Numbered from the stretch's first letter, positions 22,500 through 34,500 are shown. The stretch: DNA of 64,000 nucleotides from Medicago truncatula (GCF_003473485.1 NC_053042.1:55515762-55579761), one strand, 5' to 3'. A program made the numbers and translations. The notes: generated by a model from the letters alone, not told the origin.

Positions 22500-23615
22500 A
22501 TGACAGAGAAAACCCTAACTCCACTGCTGCCTCCCAGCAATTCTCTTCACCTGCCGCTGCATCTTCCGTTTGATCTCGTGGTAGTAATCCTGTGCCGGCT
22601 CCCAGTGAAATTTCTCCTTCAACTCCGTTGTGTCTGCAAGTCATGGAACTCTCTTATCTCTGAAGATTCCAATTTCACCAGGAAGCACCTTCAGTTGTCA
22701 ACCTCCAACCTCCACCGCCACCACCTCAATTTTATTGGTAACTTGTCGGGTCCACTTGATTTCCCTATGTCTTCTGTTTTCAATTCTGTATCAACTAAAC
22801 ATGCCATGCAGCTCTCGTACCCTCCGATTATTTCAGCATATTCTAATAAAGTTACTACATGTGACGGCATGCTCTGTTTTAAGGTCAGCCACTCTTTAGC
22901 TCTTTTGTGTAACCCTTCCATCAGAAAATATAAGATAATGCCTCCTTTCAAAACTCCCGGGTCGCCAATCTTTAACTTAGTGTATGATCGTTTCACTCAT
23001 AATTATAAGATTATTGCTGTTATTTTTGACAGTAATAACAAAAATGAAGTTAACATTCATGCCCTAGGTACCGATTATTGGAGAAAGATCCAGGACCTCC
23101 CATACAATAAAATCCATAGACGACCAGGAACATTTGTGAGTGACACTGTTAATTGGTTGGTGTATGATCGTTCTAGGGCAACAAAGGTCATTGTTTCTCT
23201 CGATTTAGAAAAGGAGTCGTATCAAACCCTCTGTTCTCCTCATGATATGCAATTCAATATTTTCAATACCTTGGGGGTGTTGAGGGATTGTTTGTGCATT
23301 CTTTATCATTCTCATAGACACAAGTTTTCCGATATTTGGATAATGAAAGAATATGGAAATGAACAATCTTGGACTAAATTGTTGAGCATTCCTCATATGG
23401 AAGATGGTATTTATTATGATAGCAAAGCATTATATATTTCGAAGGATGACCAACTGATTTTGGAGTTTCATCTGAAGAAGGGGAGACGAAAGAGTTTGCT
23501 TATCTATGATTCTAAAAATAATACTTCTAAGATTTCTGAAATTCAAAATATCAATAATTGGATGACATCAAACATCTACGTTGAGAGTTTGATGTCACCT
23601 TTTGTTAAAAGTTAG
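22500..23615 (+). CDS. F-box protein with F-box-associated domain, copy 2 (intact)
   Basis: A single-exon gene of 371 residues starting MTEKTLTPLLPP. The open frame extends upstream to a non-ATG codon (22488), but the first ATG is 22500, matching the start position in copies 1 and 5. The F-box lies at about residues 20-64 (LPFDLVVVILCRLPVKFLLQ, CVCKSWNSLIS). The F-box-associated (FBA) domain follows, with LALLCNPSIRKYK, VYDRFTHNYKI, LGTDYWRKIQDLPY, FVSDTVNWLVY, DIWIMKEYGNEQSW and LYISKDDQLIL. Such proteins recruit targets to SCF ubiquitin ligases through ASK/SKP1. The target is unknown. It is the best-preserved member of the array besides copy 5. Confidence 0.9.
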   Translation: MTEKTLTPLLPPSNSLHLPLHLPFDLVVVILCRLPVKFLLQLRCVCKSWNSLISEDSNFTRKHLQLSTSNLHRHHLNFIGNLSGPLDFPMSSVFNSVSTKHAMQLSYPPIISAYSNKVTTCDGMLCFKVSHSLALLCNPSIRKYKIMPPFKTPGSPIFNLVYDRFTHNYKIIAVIFDSNNKNEVNIHALGTDYWRKIQDLPYNKIHRRPGTFVSDTVNWLVYDRSRATKVIVSLDLEKESYQTLCSPHDMQFNIFNTLGVLRDCLCILYHSHRHKFSDIWIMKEYGNEQSWTKLLSIPHMEDGIYYDSKALYISKDDQLILEFHLKKGRRKSLLIYDSKNNTSKISEIQNINNWMTSNIYVESLMSPFVKS

Positions 23616-24260
23616 GAGGTAGATGATGTTCTATGTGACTTGAGCTTGAGACAAAACTGCACTCTATATATTATTTCTAATCTTGTTATTTGTTTTTATC
23701 GAACTATGTAACTCGAGCTGGAGATTTCATAGGTTGTTGGCAATTATTGGTCGATGGAATATTCAGCTCAAATCATGTCATTTATATTATATAATTAACA
23801 ATCATTCAAATCTTCCTACATAGATTATAAATTTCTCTTATTATTGACTCTACTAGTCTCTATTTTTTTTTCCTTCTATAACATTGGTTGAATTCTGCTT
23901 TCTGCTGCAGTATTTACTCACAATAAACAGTTTCTATGAAACCATTGACCTCAAACAAAGCTAATTAATTAACTAAATATCAGATAGAGATGGAATATTT
24001 TAATGTTGATGTGACAAAATGAATTCCTTGCAGTTTTTGTTTCTAGGCAATGAGATATTATTGTTCTATTACTGTTGTCTATTAATTAGTCTGTACCTTG
24101 CAGATTTTATTGGCTGTCTCATTTATGTGTGCGACTAACTTTGCAAAACAGTTTTACCTTACCAGAACAATTTTCAATAGGATTGATCACTTTTGCATAC
24201 GTTTTTGCAACCTGCGATAAATTATTAAACTTAGGTGGGTGGTTTCTTCAGTTTTGGCAG
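23616..24260. repeat. Duplicated spacer downstream of F-box copy 2
   Basis: The same spacer follows F-box copy 3 (29171-29840); parts follow copy 4 (46270-46860) and copy 5 (49927-50290) and recur at 37990-38200. Shared landmarks are a TTATATAGTTA-type block, CAGATAGAGATGG, and ACAGTTTTACCTTA before TTAAACTTAG. It is a marker of the duplicated unit. Confidence 0.65.
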
Positions 24261-24264
24261 GCAG

Positions 24265-24725
24265 GAGCTGTAACAACTTATGTGAGGTTCTGCCCCCATA
24301 TAAAGAAGAATTATAATTATGGTGCTTTTAATTTGATAATTGTGTCAATTTACCATATCCATAGGTGGTGGCATATAGTATCAGTTAATTATTTTTGCTA
24401 GCATCTTTGCAATGATGAGCTGGTATAAAAATATTTTCTTTCTTATGTCATACTTATATTTTCATAATTTGTTGATATATGCCTTCATCTTTTCAACAAT
24501 TAAGATTTAAGGCACCAGTTCCTGTTCTTAATCTATGCAAAAACTCTTGCATCAAACTTTAGATGAAACCAATAGCCTTGAATTTTCACTTCGATCGGTA
24601 TCATGTTTTTACCTCTGGCTTCTTTCACTTCCATGCTTTAAAGAGTTTATAGATAGGGTTGAGAATGTTGTGACGTGTGATATACCAAAAATAGCTCTCA
24701 CTGATTGCCTTCTTATGGATTAGGG
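24265..24725 (+). pseudogene. ALMT remnant (parts of exons 3 and 6)
   Basis: Exon-3-like piece: AG then GAVTTYVRFCPHIKKNYNYG, with the FLLT segment deleted, then FNLIIVSIYH (about 24265-24360). Exon-6-like piece at about 24510-24725: AACTCTTGCATCAAACTTT, LEFSLRS, FKEFIDRVENVVTCDIPK and DCLLMD, corresponding to SLEFSEA, FREFRD...[10 protein letters not shown] and DLPSYGAE of the live genes. Exons 1, 2, 4 and 5 are gone. Confidence 0.75.
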
Positions 24726-25200
24726 GAAACCAGTGGAATCCATTATGATTAAGATGTAAGTGTTTATTTTATCATCCATCGAAGAAAGTTGTGTTTGTGT
24801 GTGTAGAAAATGCATATGTTGGGAGAGTAATTTGGAAGTTTAGGTTTCTTCAAGCATAAGTGTAAATCAGAAGCTTGGATAAGAGAATAATTTTTTTGTT
24901 GTCAAGTGTGAATAAATTTAATTAATTAGAGTTAGTAATATTATTGCACAACTGAGATAATGTTTTACGTTTAGAATCTTGAGTAAGCTTCTGGGATAAA
25001 CATCAAGTTTGAACTATTTTCTTTTTTATAAACTTTTTCTTTAAGGGTTGTTGCTATTAACTTTGAACAATTTGTTATGGACAAGTCATATTGTTTTTAT
25101 ATAAAGTAAGGTTAAATAAATTTTTGATCATTATAAATTTTAATATATCAAGTTTCGTTTTTAATCCTTCTAATAAATTTCTTTAAACAATGGTCCTTCA
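24726..25200. other. No gene recognised
   Basis: AT-rich spacer without a recognisable coding or repeat signature. Confidence 0.4.
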
Positions 25201-25675
25201 AATATTTACTCAGGAGAGACAGGAATTGTATGCTTTACATGCTTTACATGTTTACTCATAATTGCAAACATGATCCGAAATGTACGAAGAATCAAGTGAG
25301 GAAATACCAATACAATTCTGAATAAGAGCCCAAAGACTAGCGAAATGATTACAACACAAACGGGTGTTCAACCGATTCATCCATACTAGACTAGCTGGCA
25401 CAACGATTTTGATCTAGTTCAATGATGTCGCGACTGATTAAATTGTCCTTTCTTGAAAGACGATTGCGAAGAAGCTGCCAAAAAAATAATGAAACTTTCA
25501 ATGTAACTTGTCTATGTCAAATTAATACTACCGGAATGCAATGAGTTAACAGGCGTGTCAACAACGATTAAGAAGTGATAAGCACTGTTGGCTGAGATGC
25601 CTTTAACAGGATCTAAAACCCATCGTCATTTGTCCGCCACCACTTCCAAGTGTCTTTGCCCTCAACCTAACATAT
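25200..25675 (-). pseudogene. LINE C-terminal fragment, minus strand
   Basis: On the minus strand, with stops and shifts: DPVKGISANSAYHFLI, then a block like LRNRLSRKDNL, then a piece like CNHFASLWALIQNCIGIS and SLDSSYISDH. This order is that of the zf-RVT region at the end of legume LINE ORF2. Boundaries are approximate. Confidence 0.6.
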
Positions 25676-25925
25676 ATACATAGTAACAGATATCGATTTT
25701 CTGATAACTCAAATAAACGTCGAAAACTGTAACAAAGAGGAACACCGCCCACTCAAGTATTCGTCCAGGAAATAAAAAAGAGACTCATTAAAAGTTAGGG
25801 GAACTACAAATAAAGCTGGGTAATTTAGTCTCTAGAGTAAATAAAATTATTTGTAAAAAAAAAAAAAATTATAAAAAAGTGAAACAAGACTAACAAAAGT
25901 AACCATTATTTTTGCTAAAAAAACT

Positions 25926-27506
25926 AAGGTACCGTTTGCCCCGACTTTTTTTCAGCTTTTCTACGTTTTTAAGGAGAAGTTAGGCCAAACACAATATCAA
26001 TAAAGTACCTTCGAAAAAGAGTACTTTTTTTAGAATGCATAAAATTGAATGGAATGAGCTTTAACCAAAAGTTGTTGAATGCTACTTCAAAAAACTATTT
26101 CTCCCCAATTTATTTCATAAGCACCTCTCTTCAACTCCCGCCGGCAACCTTTTGTTTTATTTTTTCAATACGCTTTTTTCATCCATTTTATTTATTTATT
26201 TATTTTTTAACCGGTCCATTTAATTTTTTAATGAGGTTCCATTTAAGTTTATTATCTATTTTTTTAAGGAATTTTATTATCTTTTTATCACTTATATATT
26301 AATTTCAATATCTTTTGATCATCACAACCACGCAAATATTTGTATTCACGCTGTCAATGAATGACACCGAATATTTTTATTCCCTTTCTTCAACCACGGA
26401 AATGCACACACACATTAGTGTTTAGAGTAATATTTTATGTTCCTCTTTCTGTTTTTTTTTTTTTTTGTTATGCTAATGCGTATAATTTTTGTTAGTGTTG
26501 TGTAATGCGTATAATTAATTTTATAAAATTTTGATTTTAATTAAAAGTACAAGTGTAGTTGCCTAAAAAAATTATACTTATATATAATTTACACATTTGT
26601 ATTGTAACAAACTATGCATATCTTTTTCTTATTAAAAAAACTAAACATATTTTTTCAATGACACCAGCAATGTAACAAATATAATATTATATATATAAAT
26701 TCTTATCTTTTTGACCAACACTAAAAATATGGTATTCTTATAACAAAATTTGTTATAGAGTATAATTGGAAAAGAAAAAACCAATTATTCTCATTATATA
26801 CACACACATATACATATTATAGATATGATTGAGCGTGACGAAGAAAGCAATATAAATGAAGAAATCAGTTCATATAATCCAGGAAGAGTGCAAGATGGAG
26901 GCTACATGAATAAAGTTAGAAATCAAATAGGAGTTGTGTTGATGGAGAGTAGAAATATTTGAGTTTGTGATGATTTATGTCTTTAAAAAAAATGATTATT
27001 GTTTTTAATTTTCCAAACTACTTTGATATTATTTATGTTATTATTTGAGCCTCCTTAAATTATTTATCCTATTCAAATATTTAACAAGTCGTTTATTTGA
27101 TGATACAAATTTGTATTCATGTTACACAAAATAAACGTCATTGAGTAAATATAGTATTGGTAAAAATATATCTTTTATATTTTAAACATTTTTTCCCTTC
27201 AAAAAATATTTTAGACATTTTTTTATTTATTATGTTAATTCATAATGAATTCAAAGTTTTTTTATTTATAGACAATGCATAAATATATGCAAGGTCCTGG
27301 GTTCGAACCCCAGACACCACCAAAAAATAATAAATTCAAAGTTTTGTACAATATTTTGCCAAACAGCTTTTAACTCAAAAATAACTTTAGAACTAAAAAA
27401 AAAATAAAGAAATCAAACAGCTCTAACCTTTTTCTTAAAGAGCTTTATTTTAACTTTGTTTTAAAGTAGCTTTTAGACCGAAAAAAAGTCTGGTCAAATG
27501 GTACCT
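25926..27506. mobile_element. Non-autonomous element with AGGTACC inverted ends
   Basis: The left end AGGTACCGTTTGCCCCGAC and the complement of the right end AGGTACCATTTGACCAGAC match, followed by a shared CTTTTTTTC run. About 1.58 kb, no transposase recognised, carrying a nested SINE (27261-27332). It splits the duplicated promoter region of F-box copy 3 just after a CTAAAAAAACTA block also present before copy 2. No firm target duplication, so the superfamily is open. Confidence 0.65.
27261..27332 (+). repeat. 5'-truncated SINE with 13-bp target duplication
   Basis: Contains the SINE B-box region (AAGGTCCTGGGTTCGAACCC) and an A-rich end. Flanked by AATTCAAAGTTTT at 27248-27260 and 27333-27345. 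It lies in the right part of the AGGTACC element and is therefore younger than it. Confidence 0.75.
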
Positions 27507-27670
27507 ACCTAGTGAAATAAAATAACTATACCTATATTTTTTGTCACAAAATAAAAAAAAAAAAAAGGCCTATACTCCTTAAAAAAAAAAAAAAAAGACC
27601 TATACTTTTTTATTATAAAAGAAAACGATAGGTAGTAACGATAGGTGAAGCCAAGACATAATTTCACCAA

Positions 27671-28930
27671 TCTCTGAGGAGCTTTTGCTCTGGGATTACA
27701 GAGGGATAATTTTCAGTAATATTTTCTATTCAATTTATAATACTATTTATTCTGTTTCTCTTTGATTCGGGTTCCTATCAATTGGTCTGACCTACCGGAT
27801 ACGAGAAGGAAACCAGTGTTATCGGAGATGGATGGAATATGGACTTTGAAGTATAAATTATCACAATTTACTGGGGCGGATCCTGCTGGATGGATCACAA
27901 GGGCTGAAATGTTCTTTGCAGATAATGAAATTCACTCATGTGATAAGTTGCAGTGGGCTTTCATGAGTATGGAGGATGAAGAAGCGTTGTTGTGGTTTTA
28001 TTCTTGGTGCCAAGAGAACCCAGATGCTGACTGGAAGTCATTTTCTATGGCTATGATTAGAGAATTTGGAGCACATATGGAGCACCCAACAGATAAACAA
28101 ATGGTGCAAAATCATGATCAAGAATCAGAACCAAAACTGTGGAAGATGACAGAAAAACACGATGAACCAGTATTAGAGAAGATCATCAACGATGGAGAAG
28201 GAAGGTACGTCAATGAAATTTCACCTTCATCGGAAAAGGTTGTTGATGCAGAAATGGAGAACTTTGAAACAAAGAAGAGTCGCAAGGATAATAGAATTGG
28301 GGGAAGAGTATTGAACGAGAAAGGGACAGATGAAGAAAGAAAAGCAAGAAGAAAATCTTACATGACAATTAGAAAAAGAGAGCAAGAGGGTGGGGTCTAC
28401 CCACAACCACCGCCGGAGCCATTCCCTCTAAATTTGAAAGAAAGGAGTTGCAAATATAAAACTTTGTATGTGGCTTGGTTGTTTGAAGGGGGCTTGTCAG
28501 GGTTCCAACAATGGGATCCTGGGGGAAAAAGAATTTTCAAGTTAGTTTCTTTAACTCAGCCTTGAGGACAACGCTGTTTTTCTAGAGGTCGGTGATGTTA
28601 GGTATCCGGTGGCATTGATAGGGTGACTGCTGATGCAGTCAGTTATTTTAATATATATAGTCAGTTATTTTAATATATAATTTGTATTGATTAGGAGCGG
28701 TTACAGGCAGTTTATGCCCTTTCTTTGTATAAATAAGGCCATTTGGCCACAACAGTGGGGGAATTCATAATTATTTAATTAATAACCTTATTGGTTTTGG
28801 GCAGAGAGAGAGATGTCTCTTCTCTGAGGAGCTTTTGCTCTGGAATTACAGAGGGATAATCTTCAGTAATATTTTCTATTCAATCTATAATACTATTTAT
28901 TATGTTTCTCTTTGATTCGGGTTCCTATCA
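27671..28930 (+). mobile_element. Short gag-only LTR retroelement, left LTR truncated
   Basis: The right LTR spans about 28596-28930, starting TGTTAGGTATCCGG and ending GGGTTCCTATCA. Its last 110 bases (28821-28930) recur at 27671-27780 with about four differences; that is the surviving part of the left LTR. The internal region holds one gag-like frame and no protease, RT or integrase. The first ~225 bases of the left LTR are missing together with the 5' part of the F-box gene, so one deletion probably removed both. Confidence 0.75.
27828..28565 (+). CDS. Gag-like protein of the truncated LTR retroelement
   Basis: The upstream open frame begins at a non-ATG codon (27762) near the LTR boundary; the first plausible ATG is in SEMDGIWTLKYKL (about 27828). 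The plant gag (Retrotrans_gag) pattern is clear: FTGADPAGWITRAEMFFADN, then KLQWAFMSMEDEEALLWFY and W...DWKSFSMAMIREFG. The C-terminal half is Lys/Glu-rich and low in complexity. No zinc knuckle and no pol follow. Open over about 245 residues, but part of a non-autonomous element; not a host gene. Confidence 0.65.
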   Translation: MDGIWTLKYKLSQFTGADPAGWITRAEMFFADNEIHSCDKLQWAFMSMEDEEALLWFYSWCQENPDADWKSFSMAMIREFGAHMEHPTDKQMVQNHDQESEPKLWKMTEKHDEPVLEKIINDGEGRYVNEISPSSEKVVDAEMENFETKKSRKDNRIGGRVLNEKGTDEERKARRKSYMTIRKREQEGGVYPQPPPEPFPLNLKERSCKYKTLYVAWLFEGGLSGFQQWDPGGKRIFKLVSLTQP

Positions 28931-29170
28931 AAATTGTTCAGCATTCCTCACATGGAAGATGGTATTTATTACCGTTGCAACGCATTATATATTTCGGAGG
29001 ATGACCAATTGATTTTGGAGTTTCTTCTTAAGACAGGGATAAAAAAGAGTTTGCTTATCTATGATTCTCTAAATAATACTTCTAAGATTCCTGAAATTCA
29101 AAATATCGATAATTGGTTGATATCAAAAATATACGTTGAGAGTTTGATATCACCTTTTTCAAAAAGTTAG

Positions 29171-30121
29171 GAGGTAGAGGATGACTTGAGCTTGAGACTT
29201 AACTACACTCTAAATAGTAATTTCTATTTTTGTTATTTATTTTATCAAACTATGTGACTTGAGCTGGAGTTGGTCTATGAAATATTCGGCTCAAAATTTG
29301 CTATGTAATTTTCATTGATTTGTTAGTTAGAGTTGTCTGTTTTTTTGTCAACATGAAATTTCATTTTATATAGTTAGCTATCATTCAAATCTTCCTCCAT
29401 AGATTATAAATTTCTTTTATTATTTACTCTACTATTCTCAATATTATTTCCTATAACATTGGTTGAATTCTCTGCTTTCTGCTGCAGTGTTTACTCACAA
29501 TTAACAGTTTCTATGAAACCACTGGCCTCTAACAAAGCTAATTAACTCAAAATATCAGAAAGAGATGGAATATTTTAATGTTGATGTGACAAAAAAATGA
29601 CGTCCTTGCGGTTTTTGTTTCTAGGTTATGAGATACTATTGTTCTACTAGTTTTGTCTATTAATAATCTGTACCTTGCAGATTTTATTGGTTGTCTCATT
29701 TACATGTGTGACTAACTTTACAAAACAGTTTTACCTTAAGAGAATATTTTTCAATAGGATTGATCACTTTTACATACAGTATCACAACCTGTGATCAATT
29801 ATTAAACTTAGGTGGGTCATTTCTTCAGTTTTGGTTAGCAGGAGCTGTAACAGCATTTTGATAACTGCCCCCATATATCAACGAAGGATTGGTAATAATT
29901 ATCAATAAAAAAAAGTCAGCGTTGTTTTTGCTAGCATATTTGCAGTGATGAGTTTGTATAAAAATATTATCTTAATCTTATATTTTCATAATTTGTTTTA
30001 TATATGCTTTCATCTTTTCATCAATTAAGATTTAAGGCACCAGTTTTAATTATTGCTTTATACAAAACTCTTGCATCAGACTTTAGAAGAAACCAATAGC
30101 CTTGACTTTAGAAGAAACTAA
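29171..30121 (+). pseudogene. Duplicated spacer with ALMT remnant (third decayed copy)
   Basis: The spacer repeats 23616-24260. At about 29838 GCAGGAGCTGTAACAGCATT marks the exon-3 start, decaying quickly, and near 30060 ACAAAACTCTTGCATCAGAC marks the exon-6 start. More eroded than the 24.3-kb remnant. It is cut at its 3' side by a Harbinger-like MITE at 30122. Confidence 0.65.
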
Positions 30122-30414
30122 GGCTCTCTTTGGGAGTTTGGAGGGAACGAAAGTGAAGGGTTTAGGAGCGATGAGATTAGTAGAGAATGATAAATCAGTA
30201 CTTATGATTAATGCATTTTTAACTTTATAACCCCTGAATCTTCCAAACTTCCTCCATACAATTTTTTAGTTCCTCAAATTAGGAGGATTTTGTATTTTGA
30301 AGAAAACTAAACCCACAAAGCCCTCCACACCCATACATAGCTCTTCGTTCTTTTCACTTCTTCCTTTCTTTTTTTACAAACTCTTTCTTCCCCTCAAAAC
30401 TTTCAAAGAGAACG
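30122..30414. mobile_element. Harbinger-like MITE
   Basis: The left end GGCTCTCTTTGGGAGTTT and the complement of the right end CGTTCTCTTTGAAAGTTT match, and TAA flanks both sides (30119-30121 and 30415-30417). A related, more decayed copy is at about 38410-38812. Confidence 0.7.
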
Positions 30415-30919
30415 TAATTGAAGTCTTATCAAGAATTGTTGGTTCAAGACAAAAAAGATGTTAAAACTCAAAGCCCTGTGATTTTCATTGAAAATGGTCT
30501 CCAATAATCTGAATTTCAGCCTTGAGGTAAGGATAATCTGACCAAGAATTGTTCCACCTTAGAATCGCACTTAGGTTTTTCAGAATGATTCTTCCGTTGT
30601 AAAGTTCATTAATCCCTTGAGCTCAATTTTTTTGTTAATTCAAACAACATTTATTTACAATGGAAAAATAAGAACATGAACTCCAAAGCCGTTAGGAATA
30701 ATATAAATGAGCGGTGCTATATGGCACGGGAGACCATATAGCACGACAAACACATTTGGATGTAAACTCTTATTTTAGCCCATTAAAAATAACTTGATTT
30801 AGCACCTCTTCAAGAAAAAAAAAAATCTGTAGATAATATTAACGATTAAGTAGTTCAAATTCTATTTTTTTTTCCTTAAATCCATTAATTTTTTTATTCA
30901 TTTTGATCATTTAAATTTA

Positions 30920-32649
30920 GGATTAATTATGTTTAAAGTCCCTATAAATAAGCGAGCTTCCAACATTGGTCCCTATTTAAATTTTATTAAATTTTTCATC
31001 CCCAATGTTTTTTTCCGTTTGTAAGTTTGATCCTTGCCGTCAAACTGTGTTGACTAGGCTAACAAAATGCTGACTCAGACATACCACATGGACATTTCAA
31101 GTGACATGGCTCTCATGTGGTAAATGATATCATATGTTTTTGGTCCCTATAAAATTGAAACATTTTAAGTTTAGTCCTTACTTAATTTTAATAGTGATTT
31201 TAGTCCATATAAAACAATTATGCACTCAGTTTTAGTCCATACTAAATCTAAATTTGTTTAATTATACTTAAACTTTTAAGATTTTGAACAATCTTTTGCA
31301 CAAGTGTTAAGAATGTGACTATTAATCCTCACAAAAATAAACATTGAGACCTCTTTGAGTCCCTTACAAGATAAAAATGTGACTATTAATCCTCACAAAA
31401 ATAAACATGACATTTGGTCCTTAATTAAACCTTTTATGGTTATTTTTGGCGACATGTGATTCATCCAACTAAGAAATACTCCCTCCGTCTCAAATTATAA
31501 ACAAAAAAATATTTTCACACTTATTAAGAAACTAAAATATTGTAGTTTGTAGTATGACTTCTTGTGTTATCTTTGGAATAAGTTTCATAGAAAGATATAA
31601 AATCAATTTTCATTGGTTATTAGTTATAGAGAAAATTGAAAGAGAAAACATAGTAAATGCAAATTGCATTTAATTTCTCTTTGGAAAAGATGATTTTTTG
31701 AAAAAATATAATTAAATATAATAAAAGTTAGTCTTTTTTACTTATAATTTACGACAAAGAAAATGAATTTAATTCCTTATAATTTGAGACGGAGGAGTAT
31801 TATTAATCTTCAAATCTTATACCAGACTAACAGTGTTGCTAGGTAGCATATGGCTCTATGATTATATTTTGTATTGGTTTTGATTAGGTAATAATTGTCT
31901 TCCTAAACATTTATATTGTTATCTTCCTAAACCTTTCTTGAAAATCCAGATAGCATGGTACGTACATACTCCACCGGGTGTAGCCAAGACTGTTGTCTAT
32001 TTGGCTTCACAAAAATGGGTAAGGGTTTGATACAAGCCTACATCAATGCTTGCTTGCTAAAAAGAGCTTCAATGAAGAGAGACTCCCAATTATACAAGTG
32101 TATTCTCCTTTTCCATCTACTGCACCAAAAATTACATATTAACTTTTCAAGCTGCTCTCCAAAAAAAAAAAAACTTTCAAGCTCATCACATGTACCTTTA
32201 GGCAAAAGGAAACAACTCATAAGACAAATATTGAGGCACAAGTGTTGGTAATGTTCTTAACTCTTGTGCAAAAAATTGTTCAAAATCTTAAAAGTTTAAG
32301 CATAATTAAACAAATTTAGATTTAGCAGGGACTAAAACTGAGTGCATAATTTTTTTATATGAACTAAAAGCACTATTAAAATTAAGTAAGGACTAAACTT
32401 AAAAGGTTCCAATTTTATAAGGATCAAAAACATATGATGTCATTTACCACATAACAGTCATGTCACTTGAAATGTCCATGTGGCATGTCTGAGTCAGCAT
32501 TCTGTTAGCCTAGTCAGCACAGTTTGACGGCAAGGACCAAACTTACAAACGGAAAAAAAAATATTGGGGATGAAAAAATTTATAAAATTTAAATAGTGAC
32601 AAATGTTGAAAGCTTGCTTATTTGTAAGGACCTTAAACATAATTAACCC
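30920..32649. mobile_element. Non-autonomous element with ~390-bp terminal inverted repeats
   Basis: Left arm about 30920-31312, right arm about 32258-32649, alignable nearly throughout (shared blocks TTGACGGCAAGGA, CATGTGGCATGTCTGAG, GGACTAAACTTAAAA read on the right arm). The 8-base TAAATTTA flanks both ends. The centre holds a nested Stowaway (31478-31799), a duplicated 30-base block (31316 and 31377), and about 380 bases (31860-32245) unlike the arms that may be captured sequence. No transposase. The arm length suggests a Mutator- or hAT-related foldback element. Confidence 0.75.
31478..31799. mobile_element. Stowaway MITE nested in the large-TIR element
   Basis: Left end CTCCCTCCGTCTCAAATTAT, right end the complement (ATAATTTGAGACGGAGGAG), with TA on both sides. 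Typical plant Stowaway/mariner MITE. Younger than its host element. Confidence 0.85.
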
Positions 32650-34500
32650 TAAATTTAAATTATAACCATTTGTCACTTAAGAGATCAAATGGAACAGAAA
32701 ATAAAATTTAAGAGATCAATGTGTCTATTATTTATAGATCAAAGGACTAAAATGGAAGGAAAATAACTTCGGGTACTAATTTAAGATCTAAAAATAATTT
32801 AAGGGCCCAAAAATTTATAATTTAAAAAAGACAAAAATAGCAATGGAGATTTCATCTTGGGAAATGGACTACACTCACACAACTTGACGAAAGAATATTT
32901 AAATACCTACACAAACAAGTACTCACATTTAATCCTTTCAAACAAAAAAAAAAGTGCTCACATTTAATGTCTGAAATGTATTGAATAAATTTTCTATTAC
33001 AAATTCTAGAAATCTCAGCTCAATTTTGCCAAAAAAAAAGAGTCTTGGCTCAACTAGAAAATACTGAAATTATTATATTGAACGCCATAACCGTTGTGTT
33101 TGTAAGTGTATAGTAATTTTGTTATTTTGTTTATGAAAAAATGTCATAACTATTAGATCAGACACCGAAGTGATGTTCCGCCTTCTTTATCATTTCTTTT
33201 CCTTAATTCGATTATTTTACTTACCTTTTTTTTTTTTGTCAATTAGTCTAATGGCTAGTTTTACTTACCTTTTTATTCCTATACAATTTGGTTATTTATC
33301 AATCTGTATGTTTAATGCTTTAAGAATTCTTGTGAAGATGTTGTATTAAATTCATTTGTGTGGTTGCTCTAATTCAATGTGATGATCATTGGACTTTCTC
33401 CCATTTCCCAACAACAATTCCGCAGCATAAGAGTGTGTAACTTAACATTTAAGAACAATTTTGAAAAATTAGCACTCTGACTCAAAATAAAATATTTAAT
33501 AACAATATTTAATAAATAAATTAAAAAAAAAAACAAAGTTTTGAAGAGTTAGATTCCGTCTAGACCGACCTACATTGCCAATATTAGTATAATGTTTGAT
33601 TTGATTTATAAATGGTTAATTGCATTTAATATGAAAGGTTAAATGCATTTAGTATAAATAATTCATAATCTAGTAAATAAGTTATTGCAGTTGTTTGCCT
33701 TGCAAAAACATGAGAAAATTCAATCACAATCAAACAACTTCTCCCAATTTGATCCAACACAATACATAACTATGGAATATGTGGTGTCTATATCCATGAT
33801 CAATTTCACTTCATCCATGGAGTCAGTATCATACACTAGAATACCCAGAATTTCCACTAGCAAAATGTCACAAACATCGTCAACCCTTGGAACATCTTAT
33901 GAGACAACCCAGAGTCAATAATTGATGTGTTATTCAAACAACTACCATTCATGTTTATTTTAACAAAGCCACCATGGAGGATGTTCCCAACGATCGACTA
34001 GAATAACAGACAAAGTATGGTTACCTTCCATATTTGGGCCGTAATAGATGATTCAACAATATTCCTGCCATTAGGTTGAGTTGAATCATAAACTATAGAT
34101 CTCTTATTTAACAACAATCAATATTTTTCACCCTGCTCAATTTTAATTATTATTTTTGTTGATGTGATGTATCGTTAATTAATGATGTGCGCCATTGAGT
34201 TTGAGTTTTTTATTTTATTTTTTTACGAAAATGTATCTTTATAACTATGATGATTATGCCACATCATTAATATTGATGTTAAAAAAAGGAAAATGCTAAC
34301 TGAAAGACGGACACTTATCCACATTTTCTCCAAGTATCCAACAAAATATATCACAGCTTAAAAGTTGTTATATTTAACCAGAACCTTTTTTGAGCAAATA
34401 TTTAACCAGAACCTAAATGATAGGATCTTACGTATCCAACAAAAACCTTGAGAAACATCCACCTATAACTTAACATAACATATCCTCAATCCTCAACAAA
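32650..34500. other. No gene recognised
   Basis: AT-rich sequence with several short A- or T-runs. The open frame at 33685-33921 (78 codons) has no recognisable motif and biased Ser/Thr composition. I see nothing that supports a gene. Confidence 0.45.

Larger units (their letters stand above)
27640..29170 (+). pseudogene. F-box/FBA gene, copy 3 (5' half replaced by retroelement)
   Basis: Only the immediate upstream sequence (ATAATTTCACCAATCTC, ending 27674) and the last 80 codons (28931-29170: FSIPHMEDGIYYRCNALYIS to YVESLISPFSKS) of a copy-2-like gene remain. Between them lies a gag-carrying element with unequal LTRs (27671-28930). The F-box itself and most of the FBA domain are deleted. 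Confidence 0.8.

Noticed and set aside
33685-33921. 78-codon frame
   Set aside because: No motif, Ser/Thr-rich low-information composition, no promoter or splice context.
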